From Progne subis subis (Eukaryota > Chordata > Aves > Passeriformes > Hirundinidae), in NCBI GenBank assembly GCA_022316685.1, contig JAKJHU010000033.1, forward strand, positions 4,020,321 to 4,084,320: DNA of 64,000 nt, read 5' to 3'. The stretch's first letter is position 1, and each line of letters begins with the position of its first letter. The notes below the pieces were generated by a model that worked only from the letters and a program-made list of their open reading frames with translations, made no database searches and was not told where the DNA came from. Below are positions 37,411 through 49,700 of this stretch, in pieces. The position numbers and the translations under genes were made by a program.

Positions 37411-40400
37411 GTGAGAGGGGTCGCGGGGATCCGAGGGATAGGGGCCGGGGAAAGCGGAGCGATCGAAGCTCCCCCGGTTGGTGGCGGCTCCGGGGTGCTC
37501 CCGCTCCCTCTCGTTCGCCCTGCAGTGAACCTGATTATTGGCAGAGGGCAGGGAGGTAACGCCGGGATTTTTTTCTTTTCCACCTACTGGAAATAAATCC
37601 CGGATAGACTCTGCGGGCTGAGCCGAAAATGCCTTTCCGCTCACCCCCGCCACGCGTTTAAGAGGCTGAGGGGAAAGCAGGAAATATCAGTAAAGAACAG
37701 CAAAAGTTGAAGATTATCAAAGAGGGGGATGACATGGGCGCTGCGTGGGAAACAAAATCAGCCCTGCGGGTATGAGGAGAGACGAGGCCACCGCTACTCG
37801 CTCCCCGCCCGGTGACACCAGGGCTCACTCCCGTGCTGGGCGCCCGAAACTCTGGGACCGAGGGCGGAGAGGTTTCTCCCCGTCGGGCACATTGACGCTG
37901 ACAGGGGAAACCTCGAGCCGAAACTCCGGGGCTCGTCGGGGGACAGAAATACCTCCTCCCCTCACGTGTGTTACAGCCCTTTGATTGCGGTTCTTTGTTT
38001 TCCTTCCGTGTAACCCGAGCTAATAAAACGATAAATAGCATAGCGAGCATAGCAGCCCGCCTTTTCCCTGTCCTCCCGCCCGTGCCTCGCCCCCCGCTTC
38101 AGGCAGCGCCTTTGTCCTTCTGTCCTTTCCCAGCGCAGCCCCCACCTGCTCTGGCGGCGGGGCCGCTCCCGCCCGAAGCCCCGCACACGCGGCTCCCGCA
38201 GCCGCACCGCGCCGAGGCTGCGCTCTCCAAAACCCCCCTGCCATACCGTCAGGCCGTAAAAGGGAGGGGAAAACCAGGCGACGTTTCTTGAATAATGCCT
38301 GCTCCTGTGTTCTAATGGGCCAGGGTTAATTCACTTTTAATAAGCCTTCTCTCACTAGTTTTCGTCCTGATCTGCCCAGTTTTTGCCTTCTGTAATTGAG
38401 CTCCCGCTGGGACAGAGACATCTTCAGCCTGGGCATTGCCTGGTGCTGGGGTAGGGGGATGCTGCCCGGCTGTTTGTCACCACCCTGCTTCTGTCCAGCC
38501 ACTATCAGCCTTTGCTGGATCTGACAGCCACCCCAAAAGCAAAATTCTGCTACTGGAGGGTAGAGATACTGGTGCTGTGTCATTCAAATCCTTAGGGACC
38601 ACACTAAAATAGAGATGAAGAAATATCTTCAGGGTCACGGTGGGAAGTCTGTGGTAAACTAGGGCCCGAATTAAGCTCTGCTGACTCTCAAACTGCTTGT
38701 TTAGCCACAGGATCATCCTTTCCTCCTCGTGTACCAGCCTCACACTTTGAAGTGGTGACTGTGGCTGTGGGCAGTTTATCTGGGGTGAGGGGTTAGTGTA
38801 GGCTCTGCTTTGTACATCTTGTGAGTTGTGAAGTGTGTTACCTTGAAAGGCCATCGATTTGAGGCTAAAGATATTTCCTCTCAGTGTATGAGAATATTTC
38901 CTGCTTTTCCTGCTGCACTTTCCTTTTGCTTTGCTGGAAGTTCTCAGGGCTGCAGGTTCAGACCCATGACTCAGTGGGCAGCACTTGTGATTCAGTGGGG
39001 CCACAGACCCCCAGGAAGCTGCTGTGGGCTGGGGAAAGATCCTTGGCCCAGTGGGGATATAAATCACCCTGAAACACTGGGTTCTGATCAGGAGAAAGGG
39101 TCCTTTGGAGGCCTCTGCTACCAGCTTTGCAAATAATAGGCTGTAAAACCACCAGGAAAAATCCTCTTTGAGGCTTCCCCTTATATTCCTGTTCTCCCTA
39201 GGCATGGAGAGCTGGGAGGATGTGTTGGCTACTTAAGTGGTAAGGGAGTCTAGCAATAAGATATGAGGAGGTCATCAAGATCCTGAGGATCTCGTCTCAG
39301 AGAGAGCAGCTGGAACCGAGTCATTGCATGCCAGGCCCGGTTCCTTCCATCGCTTTCTGGCTTGCAGGGTCACATCTTTCATCTGTGTAGGTGCAGTTTC
39401 ACTCTGGGTGAGCTCAGCCTCAGCACGGTGAGAGTGGTTGTGTGTCAGGGAAAAAGAAAGATAAAATAACGGGTCCTCCCTCGGTGCTGATAATGACTCT
39501 ATTACTTATTGATTAAAACGGAAGTGCAGCTCAGCTCTCCGTGATGAGCAACAGAGTATTTGCAGAAATGACCTCAGGGAAGGTAGGTTGAGTGGGGAGG
39601 GGGAAGAGAGGAGATTGCTGGAGGATGGGATGAGCAGATGACTCACTGTAAGAATGGCCTGCAAATATCTTGATCCCCAAGGCTTGTAATTAACCATTCA
39701 TCAGCTGCATGTGTTAGCTGCCCCAGGAGACACGAGACACCCGTGTTTGTTCGAACACACACAGGTTTGGCTCAGGCAGATTTCTGTGCTCATTCAAGAG
39801 TAAAACCAACAACAGCATAGGGCATAAATGGGGATCATGGCTATTTATAAAAATTAGACATATTTTTCCTATGTGGTGGCAGTGACTGGGGGGCTGGGGG
39901 AAGATAAGGTCAGCTATGCAAAACAAGAGGATTTAAAAGTTCACCCCATGAAGGGCAGCTGGAGATCAGGGAACTGTGTAGAACTTCTTGTGTTTGTTGT
40001 TTTTTTACACTGTGAGTTGCTAGGGATATAATTTTTTCAACCCAGTTGTTGAGGATATCATTTTATCAAACGCCTCCCACCACCACCATGGTGTCCACGG
40101 TCACTTGGCTTTGACCACTGTCTCATGCTGTGAGCTCTGGGAGGAGCTGGCAGAATGTGCCTGGGGATGGGAGGAAAGGTGCAGGGCTGAGTGCCCATTT
40201 ACTGTAGAGCTCCTTTGCCCTCTGTCATGGAAAACAGACTTTCATCACATTCAGCGGGCTTTGGATCATGCTGGCCACTTGCAACACGAGAACCCCACGG
40301 CAGGAATGAGTAGGTGACAGTACCACGGCAGGAATTTGGGCGCACATCTGCTCAAACACTGCAAACAGATGAGACACTTGTTGTGGGGCAGAACTGTCAG

Positions 40401-43400
40401 AGGTGGCTGTACCAGGCAGCCCTGGCAGTGAGGTTGGTGAGGGTCCTGCGGCTGCTCTGGTCTTCAGCACTTCCCTCATTTCAAAATCCTTCCTTGCACC
40501 CAAGCACCCACACCGACACAGCTTATCAAGGTGAAACATTTGCAGGTGAATGAATCACAAGGGGAGGCTTTGCCTTCCAAGCGTTGTTCACTTGAGGGCC
40601 ACACTGAAGGATTATTGAATGTAGCTGCTCGTGAGCCATTCATTTCTGCCCTGAGAAAACACCGGTGGCAGACACGTGGCACAACACCGACATTTCCAGG
40701 CTGCTTCTGCTACCTGACTTATTCAGGTTCGTTTCTGAGATGATGTGCTTCCATGCAGAATATTCCCAGCCTGGAAACAATTAAAGGGCAACAATTTAGC
40801 TGACAACAAACTTTGAGTAACAATGTAATAATAGGATTAATTCCTTTTCATTAGCAGTGCACTGAATGAAGTGAATGCAGTACTTAACCGTGCAGAATAG
40901 CTCATGTGGGGCTATTCAGTTGTCAAATGCTGTCACAGGATTTCATTAAGTTTTATAGCTGTTATTTAAAAGATTGGTTTCAGTGGGACCATCTTCATTA
41001 CTTCACTGTCTCATGCATTGTGGTGATTAATGAGACAGATGCAAGCATCCCCCTCTTGTGTTTGTGTCCATTTAAAAATGCAAATAAAATATTTTGTGCG
41101 TTGGCACAGTATATATATTAATGACAGGTTTAGAAAAGATTACTCCTGAGTACAGAAATCTCTGCCTCAAATGCTGGAATTAGCGCTCATGCATCAAACC
41201 TGGGGGGAGGGAATTTAGTCCCCTCTGTACAGGAGTTAATGTTTGATAGACTCAACAGAATTACATTTGCTATTATCTTTAGTCTGGATTCCCTGGGTTT
41301 TGGCAAGTTAATAATTGTCAGTGTATCGGAGATTTTTCCTTGGGTGCCCAAAATCTTTTAAGCAAACCCATTTTCCCAGAGGAACACTATCCCTCATTGA
41401 CCCTCCCCTGGAGCTCATGGCTGGGCACTGCTACCCCACTGCATTGCAAGCGCTGGAGCTCATTTGTCCTTCACTTGAATTTAACCAGTCCTTGGCAGGG
41501 CAAATACTCATATCTTCTTCCTTTTGTTCTTTCCCCAGGGGGATATGAAACCTTTAACTCTCAATATCCTGAGTGCTGCGTGAATGGAAAACTCATTTCC
41601 CCAGAGAGGACAGAGGCAGAGAGAAACCTTGCCAGCCACTGTGAGAAGCAGAGTGCCAACCACAAACCTGCTTATGACCAGGTGTGTGCCATGGCTGTGG
41701 TGGGTGACCCTCCCCTTGAGACTTCTCCCTGCTGCCACCAGGCTCTTTTGGAGGCTGGCAGGGTGTCAGTGGCCCTGCTGCTGCTGCCGTGGGCTGTCAA
41801 TAAATTGTCACAGCCCAGACTGACAGCCTGTGTGCTGAATAAGTCTGTGCTGCTGATCAGCATCACCTCTGCCTGGCTTCAAAATTAGGAAACAGAAGGA
41901 GGAAAAACACCGTATCAAGCCCCAAAACTGTATTTCTGAACTCTCTTATCACACACCCAGACAGCATGAGCCATCAGCAGCTCACACCCCACAGGAGATG
42001 GAGAATGGGCAGGGGAGGGGCCGCCAGGGGTGTCACTTTTCCAGCAGAAAAAGGAGCACATTTTGCCCATGACTTCTCTGAGATCCCGGGAGGAATTTGA
42101 GGCTGGTGAGGGGCCGGTGCCTCTGAGAAGAGAGACACACTACTGCACTGGGGAAGTGGGGTTTCCACAGAGAAAGTCATCGTGCGCCCACCCAGCCCGG
42201 GGATTATGTGTGCTCCGAGATGTCACCCTGCGGTCAGGACGCTTCCGCCAGGGCGTGCATTTCCTGCCGCTCAGGGGAGTCCCCTTGTGATGCCTCCGTG
42301 ACCTCCTGGGAGCACCTCCCACACCGGGCCTGCTCCTGCCACCTTGGCTGCCTGCCAGCTGTCCCTGATGCTCGGGAACCCACCGTGTGGGCAGCTCAGG
42401 GGGAGTGGAAAGGCGCTTTCTTGCAGCTGGGGGGTGGCAGCAGCTCCTGTGCATCATGGAAAGTTACCTGCCAGCTCAGAAAGCTGTGTCAGACGGTGGC
42501 TTTTCGGTGGCTTTTCTTCCACCGTCTCGTCATCCAGCCTTTGCCCGTGCTCGGGGAGGAGGAACTGAGATGACGTCTCAGGGTGGGTGACGCAGAAGGG
42601 GCTGTGCTCCACAGAGGTGTGGGGTGAAGGGGGACAAGGAGCCTGTGCCCGGATTTTTTTGCTTTGTTTCACCTTTGGAGGTGTGACCAGAGGGGCTAAG
42701 CCCTGGCTGAGCCAAAGCAGCCTCTTCCTCCGTCCTAATCTTCCTCCCTGCTGGATGTGGCTCCCTGCCTTGCCTCTGTGAAAGCACTTTGGGTGCACTG
42801 CAAGGGGCAGCACTTTAGAGAATGCCACAAACATCCTGCACACGATGGCTTGTGTCTGACTTCGTACTTCGCAGATGTGAACAAGAAAATGAAAATATTT
42901 TTCCTGCCTGGGCTTTGCCATGGGATTGATTCATTGGCCGGCAGCACTGTGGTCCAAAAAAGCCAGAGAGGGAGGGAGCAGGCACCCACATGGGCTCCCT
43001 TGTTCACTCTTAGGTCTCAGGACTTCTGAAAAAAGAATTACATGTTTCTGCTTCTTCTCTTCCAGGGTGGTCCAGTGGAAATCTTGCCTTTTCTCTACCT
43101 TGGTAGTGCCTATCACGCTTCTGAGTGCGAGTTTCTTGCCAACCTGCACATCACAGCCCTGCTAAATGTCTCCAGGAAAAGCTCAGAGTCCTTCAAAGAC
43201 CAGTATTGCTACAAGTGGATCCCAGTGGAGGACAGCCACACAGCGGACATCAGCTCTCACTTCCAGGAAGCCATAGACTTCATTGGTAGGTACAAATGAA
43301 CAAATTTTCAGATCTTTATGTATTTTAAACTAATTGAAAATGTAAAATCAATTAAAAATTCATTTAATTAATTTTAAAATAAAATGCACATTGAAGTCTA

Positions 43401-45470
43401 CTAAATTTTGTGAAGAAAAAAACCCCAGTTCCTTGGACTTGCATGCCAGACTCAGTAACAACCAGGTGAAGCAGAATCAGCTTATTGCCTTACTGTGCTG
43501 AGATAGCCCAAAGGTGGGGTCTTACAAATCCATTGTCCCCCCTTATCACAGAGCTCTTTCCATTCCTCCTTTTGATCATACTGGTATGTCACCCTTTAAT
43601 CAAATACCCCAAGGCAAAAAAATGAGGAGGCCTTTAGAGAAGTTTGTGCTGCTCCATTTCAAATCTTCCCACATTCAGCTGAGTGGGGAGTGAACATGAG
43701 CTGTGCCAGAGAACACAGGAGGAGGATTCTCCCTGAGAAGCACAAGATGGTTTAGTGGGGTGGAGAAGCCTGAGCCTGAGTAGAGATCATGTTTGAAATT
43801 GGTGCTGTTGCTCTCCAGGAATATTCAAGAGTGAAAGAGAATAAAACACAGTTACAGACTCACTGGACTAATTACTCAGCTGAGTTTGAGTCCTTCAACA
43901 GTGGAAGCAGAATTACAAAGACCTGGCCTGAGGGTGCTCTCTGAGTCCTTCCCCTTCCCAGTAAGGGACATCTCACACCTTTCAGGGAGATAATAATTTA
44001 TGGCACCTTTCTGTCCTATCCTCAACCCTTTCTGATGATGTCGAGCCACTTGAAAATTTCCCAGATTTTAAGGATGACTTTAATTTTCACTTTCTTTTAA
44101 AATTGGGCATGTGGTGTAGATGCTGAGGATGACTCAAATCCATGTCTTCCTTATTTTGTGCAGTAGCTAAATATAACTGGTCATGGTGACAGTCCCCTGG
44201 CAGACAATTGAAGGCAAGCAAATGATAACTTCCTCAGCTCTGTGTGTTTCCCTGAGCACTACACTCACAGTTATCCATAAATTGGAGCTTGAACATGTTG
44301 CTCAAGGCAATAGAGCTGAGAAAAGTCTATTTTCTGAACAGTGTTTTTGTGTGGAAAGGGCTTATTTTAAGCACATTCTCTTTAATCTAATAACAATCAT
44401 TGTGTTGTGTGAGTAACCGCAGTGGCTCCTGTTGTGTAAAATGGGTGCTTTGCATAAGCTTTTCATATCCTGACTTAAGTCCAAGCATCCTTTAACCAGG
44501 CTGTAATTAGCAACTGCCTACCAGTGGTTGTGTGCTTTGTGGTGAGGCCCCAGGGACTCAGCTCAGCCCCTCCACCCGAGGGTACCTCCTGGTACTGCTC
44601 TTTGCTGCCAACTGACCAAGCAGGGAGTTAGGATTTTGAAGAAAAACCCTGTTTTTCTAGCAAAGATAATGAGAGCCCCTGCAGTTTTTGAGTGAACAGG
44701 TAGTGGGAGGGCTGATCAGGCTGAACTTCACAACATTTTGAGCTGCAGGCAGAGAAATGCAAGTACAGCTTTACCTACATTACAATCTTCTTCAATGTCA
44801 GTTGTCCCAAAAGAGAAGTAGGCACAAGAAAGGAGACAGGAATGGATTTTCCTAAAAAATGCAAAAACAACCAAATCAGGATCCACAGATTCTGAAACCA
44901 AGCTCAGGTTTGTCACAAGCTAGATTTTGTCCTCCTTGTCTTTTAATCTCCACGTCACCCTTAGCACCCAACAGAAGGGCAAGCCTCTCCTTTCTGGTGC
45001 ACTGGCTGTGTGGCAGCGTCCTCTCCCTCCCCAACAATGACTGATGTCTGCAATGGCTTTTCCCCCCAGAGTACGTCAGGCGAACCGGCGGCAAGGTCCT
45101 GGTGCACTGCGAGGCGGGCATCTCGCGCTCCCCCACCATCTGCATGGCCTATCTCATGAAGACAAAGAAGCTGCGCCTGGACGAAGCCTTCGATTACATC
45201 AAGCAGCGCCGGAGCCTGATCTCACCAAACTTCGGTTTCATGGGCCAGTTGCTACAATACGAGTCAGAGATCTTGTCTTCCACCCCCAGCCCCCCCGTCG
45301 CCTCGTGCAAAAGAGAAGCCGCATCTTTCTTTGCAGAGGAACTGACTTTAGGCAAAAACTTTGAGGGCTCATGCTTTGCCTTTCCTACCTCAGTGTTGAG
45401 TTCTGTGCCCATCCACTCTCCTGTCCACCAGCTGAAGCTCAGCCCAATGACGGCATCTTCGTCCTGCTGA
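37017..45470 (+). CDS. DUSP5: Dual specificity phosphatase 5 (nuclear ERK phosphatase), four exons
   Basis: Spliced CDS 37017-37410, 41539-41681, 43066-43285, 45070-45470: 1158 nt, 385 residues; the human protein is 384. DUSP5 is a nuclear MAP-kinase phosphatase that removes phosphate from Thr and Tyr of the ERK1/2 activation loop and also anchors ERK in the nucleus. Residues ~5-135 form the rhodanese/CH2 domain, with the kinase-interaction motif RRAR at 52-55. Residues ~180-320 form the phosphatase domain: general acid D235 in WIPVEDSH, catalytic C266 and R272 in HCEAGISRS (265-273), then the AYLM motif (279-282). The tail (~322-385) is variable and ends SSSC. The start was chosen because MKVTSLD matches the family N-terminus and the ATG has G at -3. 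All introns are GT-AG and reading frame is kept. No key residue is missing. Identification is secure; exact UTR ends are inferred. Confidence 0.98.
37411..41538 (+). other. DUSP5: DUSP5 intron 1
   Basis: GT-AG intron of 4128 bp, phase 1. The first ~850 bp are CpG-rich, with a second dense patch at 37745-38275. Perfect AP-1 consensus TGACTCA sites occur at 38967-38973 and 39639-39645, so this intron could hold an inducible enhancer; this is inference. On the minus strand, 38477-39205 is an unusually long open frame of 242 codons with no recognisable domain. Confidence 0.9.
41539..41681 (+). CDS. DUSP5: DUSP5 coding exon 2
   Basis: Encodes the rest of G132 and residues 133-179, from GYETF to KPAYDQ: the end of the CH2 domain and the linker to the phosphatase domain, including the family motif YPECC (141-145). 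The acceptor is TTCCCCAG|GG and the donor CAG|GTGTGT. Its length, 143 nt, restores frame 0. The open frame extends upstream into intron 1, but that part lies before the acceptor and is not coding. Confidence 0.96.
41682..43065 (+). other. DUSP5: DUSP5 intron 2
   Basis: GT-AG intron of 1384 bp, phase 0, beginning GTGTGTGCC and ending CTTCTCTTCCAG. Moderately GC-rich, with no recognised repeat. The minus-strand open frame at 42454-42921 has no visible domain. Confidence 0.9.
43066..43285 (+). CDS. DUSP5: DUSP5 coding exon 3
   Basis: Encodes residues 180-252 and the first base of E253: the start of the phosphatase domain, with GGPVEILPFLYLGSA (180-194), ALLNVS (210-215) and the general-acid loop WIPVEDSHTADIS (230-242), where D235 is the expected proton donor. 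The acceptor is CTTCCAG|GGT and the donor ATTG|GTAGGT. Confidence 0.97.
43286..45069 (+). other. DUSP5: DUSP5 intron 3
   Basis: GT-AG intron of 1784 bp, phase 1, with a very AT-rich start (43318-43390, many TTAATT and AAAAT motifs) and a TTTTCCCCCCAG acceptor. No repeat or gene recognised. Confidence 0.9.
45070..45470 (+). CDS. DUSP5: DUSP5 coding exon 4 and stop
   Basis: Completes E253 and encodes residues 254-385 and TGA at 45468-45470. It contains the P-loop VHCEAGISRSPT (264-275), the AYLMKTKK segment, the helix around EAFDYIKQRRS (291-301) and SPNFGFMGQLLQYE (304-317), then a Ser/Pro-rich variable tail. The acceptor is CCCCCCAG|AG. Confidence 0.98.
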
Positions 45471-46738
45471 ACAGTGTGGGGAGCCCGGAGCTGCTGTGGT
45501 CCTGATCCAAACTGTGATCCCCAACAAGAACATTTCATGAATGTGCAATAGAGAAACTTCATCTGCTTACTCGGAGATGGAGTGGTTGTCATGGGTCATC
45601 TTCCCATATGCTGTGACTGTAAGATGCAAGTGGTCTAGGCATGACAGGTTTTCTGAACTTTTATTGTTCTTTAAAAAAAAAAAAAATACAAAGTGCTTTT
45701 TTAGGGTTTTAACCATACAACGTGCACCCACTACTGTATTTCCAGATTCCTGGGGAACAATGAGAAATCCATTTAGTATGTTCTCAGTTCCCATCTCCTT
45801 CCAATCTTATTTTTGAAAAGACCCTTATTTAAAGTTTTCAAGCAATAAACAGCAGCAGCAGGGAAGCAAGCAAAATGAAAAGCGCTACCTTTGCAACCAC
45901 AGAGGTGTTTGGAGTGAATATTTGTTCAAATCTTTCTCCGGCTTTCCTCCTCCCCTCTCCTGTGTCATGTTTCAGGTAGCAAAGGGCTGGAGTGGGGAGA
46001 GGGAGTGCCTTTCCCAGGACACTTGCACAACCAGGCGAAAATCCCCTCTTGTGCTCCAGCCTCTGAAGTGTCGGGTATTGTCCGCAGTGTAACTCGATAC
46101 CAACCCCGACCGGTGGGTCCATTCAGGTGTGGCATTTCCTGTACTCCTGTATTTGCCTTTGTACTGGATATGCTTTTAAGTAAAGCAGGGACTTAACGTC
46201 TATCAGCTACCCTGCTGAGCTATTATCCTCCCATCTGTTATTTAAGAACAGCCCTAGAATACTTGAATGTCTCCACAATTCTCATCACATCCACTTCCCA
46301 TCAGATAACACTGTAAAACACTGTAACAGCTGGACTTCACACCAAAAAAACCTGACTAGCTTTCAGCTCCAAGACAACTTTTTCTCCATCCCTTCCTAAA
46401 TGTTCCCATTGTGTATCGTGCGTGATCGAGCGGTCTTTTTCAGTGTTATGTGACTTGCTTAGAATGTGTGGTCACCTCTAGTCAGCCGTTGTCCAGAAAA
46501 AAAAATTATTTCTGTCTTGCTCACATTGGCTTCTGTGTCCACAAGGAGTTCAGAATGAGTGTCTCTGTCTGTTGACCTTTTTATTATTTTTTAATATGTG
46601 ATACGTATGGGAAATGGCAATAATTTCCAGGAGATCTCGTGAATGTGAAAGAAAACCTGCAATGGTTTTTATGGTGTGTAAAAAAATAATAAAGGAAAAA
46701 AACATGCCAGGAAAATAAATCTGTTTGTTTTACTTGGA
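45471..46738 (+). other. DUSP5: DUSP5 3'UTR (approximate end)
   Basis: About 1.27 kb from the stop to the likely cleavage region. It includes an early AATAAA at 45844-45849, which could give a shorter transcript, ATTTA pentamers near 45830 and 46238 as seen in unstable immediate-early mRNAs, and A/T-rich stretches. The 3' end is inferred from the tandem poly(A) signals and the GT-rich downstream sequence. Confidence 0.7.
46688..46719 (+). terminator. DUSP5: DUSP5 poly(A) signals
   Basis: Two canonical AATAAA hexamers at 46688-46693 and 46714-46719, followed by the GT-rich stretch CTGTTTGTTTTACTTGG. This is the classic layout for cleavage about 15-20 bases after the second signal. Confidence 0.8.
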
Positions 46739-46739
46739 G

Positions 46740-49700
46740 TGATTTGTGAGAGTGCTTTGGGAGAGCTCGGAGGCAGGAGAGGTCACCTGAGAAAAACACC
46801 GTGGTGTAAAAGTGAAGTAAGAAGGCAGAAGAGATGGGAAAGTATCACAGTGCTGTGTGCTGAAAAGCCACCAAGGTGCATCACTACAGAGGTGAGAGGG
46901 TGAGGGGGAGGATTGTTTCAAACAGAATGACATGAGTCATGGCAGCGTCACTTCCCAGCAGCCCTGCAGGCACTTCTGTTTTGATTCATGCATGTTTTAT
47001 ATAAGATTTACCATCTCGCTGAAGATGAAAAATCTGAACTAGGCACGGCCCCCACTTCCTTCCAACCCATGACAAGGGGTGCTACGTGCCCTAGTCCTCT
47101 GAGCAAAGCTTGTGTGTGACACACAGCACCTCTGGGTGTCAGGAACCGGGGCATGAGGATAATACTCATCTTTTCACATTTTAAATTAACAAAAAAAACC
47201 CAAGATAGAAGTACCACCATGTCTGATGCATTTCATGTCCCTTTTCATCTTGAATTTTCTAGGGTTTTTCTGGCTTGTCACTGCAGCACATTTATGATCT
47301 GCAATTCCAAACTATCAAGTTGAAAAATTTATGGCAAATATCTGGGTTATGCAGCATCTGTTTGTAACTTCTTACCCCCAGGGAAGCAAATGTGACAGAT
47401 GAGAAGGTCTTATTGGAGATGTGGATTTCTTGGATTTCTTTTCCAATGTCAGAGGGATGCGTCAGGAGCCCTGCCTGGGCACTGGGAAAGCTGAACATGG
47501 GAACCAGCAGTCAGGGAGGTAAGGCAGATGATTGAGTAAGAGCAGATCAATTAATTTTCTGAAAGACCTGACTGGCCCCCCTTGGAGAACTCTGGAAAGG
47601 GCTTTCTGCCTCTCAGCCTCACCAGCACCCAAGCAGAAAGGCTGTTGAGCTTATTGAGAGTGGCCATGTCCAGAGTACTGAGACCTAACCTGGACAGAAA
47701 CAGAGCAAACATTTCCCATTAGAACCGCATTGAACCCTTCTGGGTAGACAACCAGCTTTGTTTCTTAAGGATGGGAAAGCTGAAACCCTATGCAGAGTCA
47801 ATGATGGAATATTTGCAGGGCACAAGGCAGTGGGCTGAAGGGGTTAACAGAGGGACTGCTGACCTCCACAGATTTGACCAAGACAGCTGGAAGAGCTCAC
47901 AGGCCAGGTGGAGGAGCCAGGTAGTTGGCAGAGAGGGAAGGGAGCTGCTTTGTGTTTGCAAGGGAGCTCTTGTCCTGGGCTTTAAGCGCAGTGTGTTGGT
48001 GGATAGTGTTAGCAGGGGGAGATGCTGGGCTGGGATTCAGCAAGGATAGAAAGCCATAGCCCTGTGGAAGCCTGAAGAGGACTTGTTCTTATGCCTGGAC
48101 ATGGAAAGCAATGTTCATGCTCCTGCTCAGGGCAGGGGTCACCTCTTCTTGGCTGGTCTCAATCCAATTTTGCTTCTGGCAAAAGGAAGTCTCAGCATCC
48201 AAGTCAGAGTGGGATGCAAATGCTGCCTCCCATGGGTTGTGTTCCCATGTTCGTGCTGGTGCCTGCTCTGCTAGTCCAGCACTAGGGTGAGATCTCTGCC
48301 CCCAGCTCAGTCCCTTGGCTACTTTGGCAGACCCCACCTCTCTGAGGGGACATCACAGCCATCTGACTACAGGGCTCTGGGCTGAGAGTATGTGCCCTCC
48401 TCCCTTCCTGGCCATGCTGCTCCCATGGGAAAGACGCAGCTGAGGATCTGAGCACTAATGTATGAAGGTGTGTCAGATTGGGGTAGCACCTACCTGGGAA
48501 CAGGCAATGTGTTTGAATTCACATGTGCAGGGCAGGGCCCCTGGTTCTCTGCTTCCAGACAGCAACACTCAATAGATACCTTCATCCTTAGGGAAAGGAA
48601 CAGGTCTACCTGTGTTTTGTGTTTTGTGCACTGAGGAAGTTCACCGGATTTGGTAGGATGCAAGATTTAGGAGGTTTTTATAGCCCAAATGAGCTTTGGT
48701 TCAAGTGGGTCATTGCTAAGTGTTGCTGGTGTTGGAGACAGGAACACGACAGAACTCACCAAGGTTTGGGCACAACAGCCAACTTGTATTGAGTGCTCTT
48801 TTCCTTATGTAGATCTGAAGGTCTGTGTGGTCAATCCCCATTCCCAAACCAGCTGCCACCCGGCCAATGGCTGCTCGTATCCCCAGCGGACAAAGCCTGC
48901 TCTGCAACAGCCCACACTGCTCGAGTCACACCATCAAGGTACTTATCTATTTAGTTATATTTTTAGTTATAAGACTGGGATTATTTATAATTGTGAAGCC
49001 TTCAGGCCAGCTGTTAGCCCACCACAGCTAAGGATGGATGTTCAGATCAGGCAGGTGTGTGGGGAATGTCAGAGCTGAAGAGTGGAAGGCTGAACTAGCT
49101 GGTTCAATGTGCCTGTGTCCATCTGCCAGCTAAGCTTCACAGAGGAATAGAGGCCTCAAAAACAAGATTTGGATGGAAAGTAGAGACCCTTGTAGCTATA
49201 ACAGCAAGGGGAACCTGCTCTCAGGATGCTATTAGACTTCAGAAGAGGCAAATGAGGGAAAGATGGCAGGACTGGTATATTCTGAGACAAAGCTTTAATT
49301 AGAGCTTATCCCTTATGATACCAGAACCCACAGAAGATGAGAGGGAATGTCAGAGAAAAGAGGACCTTGCAAGTTGCCTATGGAAGTGCAAGAGCTGTGC
49401 TGGCATGTGACATCTCTCCATTCACACTTCTGATGGTGCACCCTTGTGTCCTGGACAGCTTGGTGCCTCTTGAGATATGTTTCACATCCTGGGGGACTGA
49501 ACAGGGCTCGTGCCATGTAGCTTTTGGTCCCTTGCTTTTAGGCTTGCAAGGAGCAGTTATGTTGCAAGTATGAGAGCAGTTGCTCAGCCTCTGGCTCTGC
49601 TTTGCACATGCTGCCTTCCCTTTCTGTCTCCAAGAGAAACAGGCATTTGAGAAACTGCCACAAAAAATACATATCTTTACATCATTGCAAATCAGATTGT

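Larger units (their letters stand above)
36545..37480. promoter_or_regulatory. DUSP5: CpG island over DUSP5 promoter and exon 1
   Basis: From a polypyrimidine stretch (CCTTCCTTCC at about 36547) the sequence becomes strongly GC- and CpG-rich, through GC boxes such as GGGGCGGGGG at 36757-36766 and GAGGCGGGCG at 36781-36790, and across all of coding exon 1 into the start of intron 1. A second CpG-dense patch follows at about 37745-38275 in intron 1. CpG-island promoters are typical of vertebrate genes; here the island is combined with a TATA box and CArG boxes. Confidence 0.85.

Noticed and set aside
36834..37583. 249-codon minus-strand open frame over DUSP5 exon 1
   Set aside because: A shadow of the GC-rich exon and CpG island. 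It has no family resemblance and is explained by low stop-codon density in GC-rich DNA.
41340..41538. Open frame extending upstream of DUSP5 exon 2
   Set aside because: It lies before the TTCCCCAG acceptor. Only residues from GGYETF onward match DUSP5.
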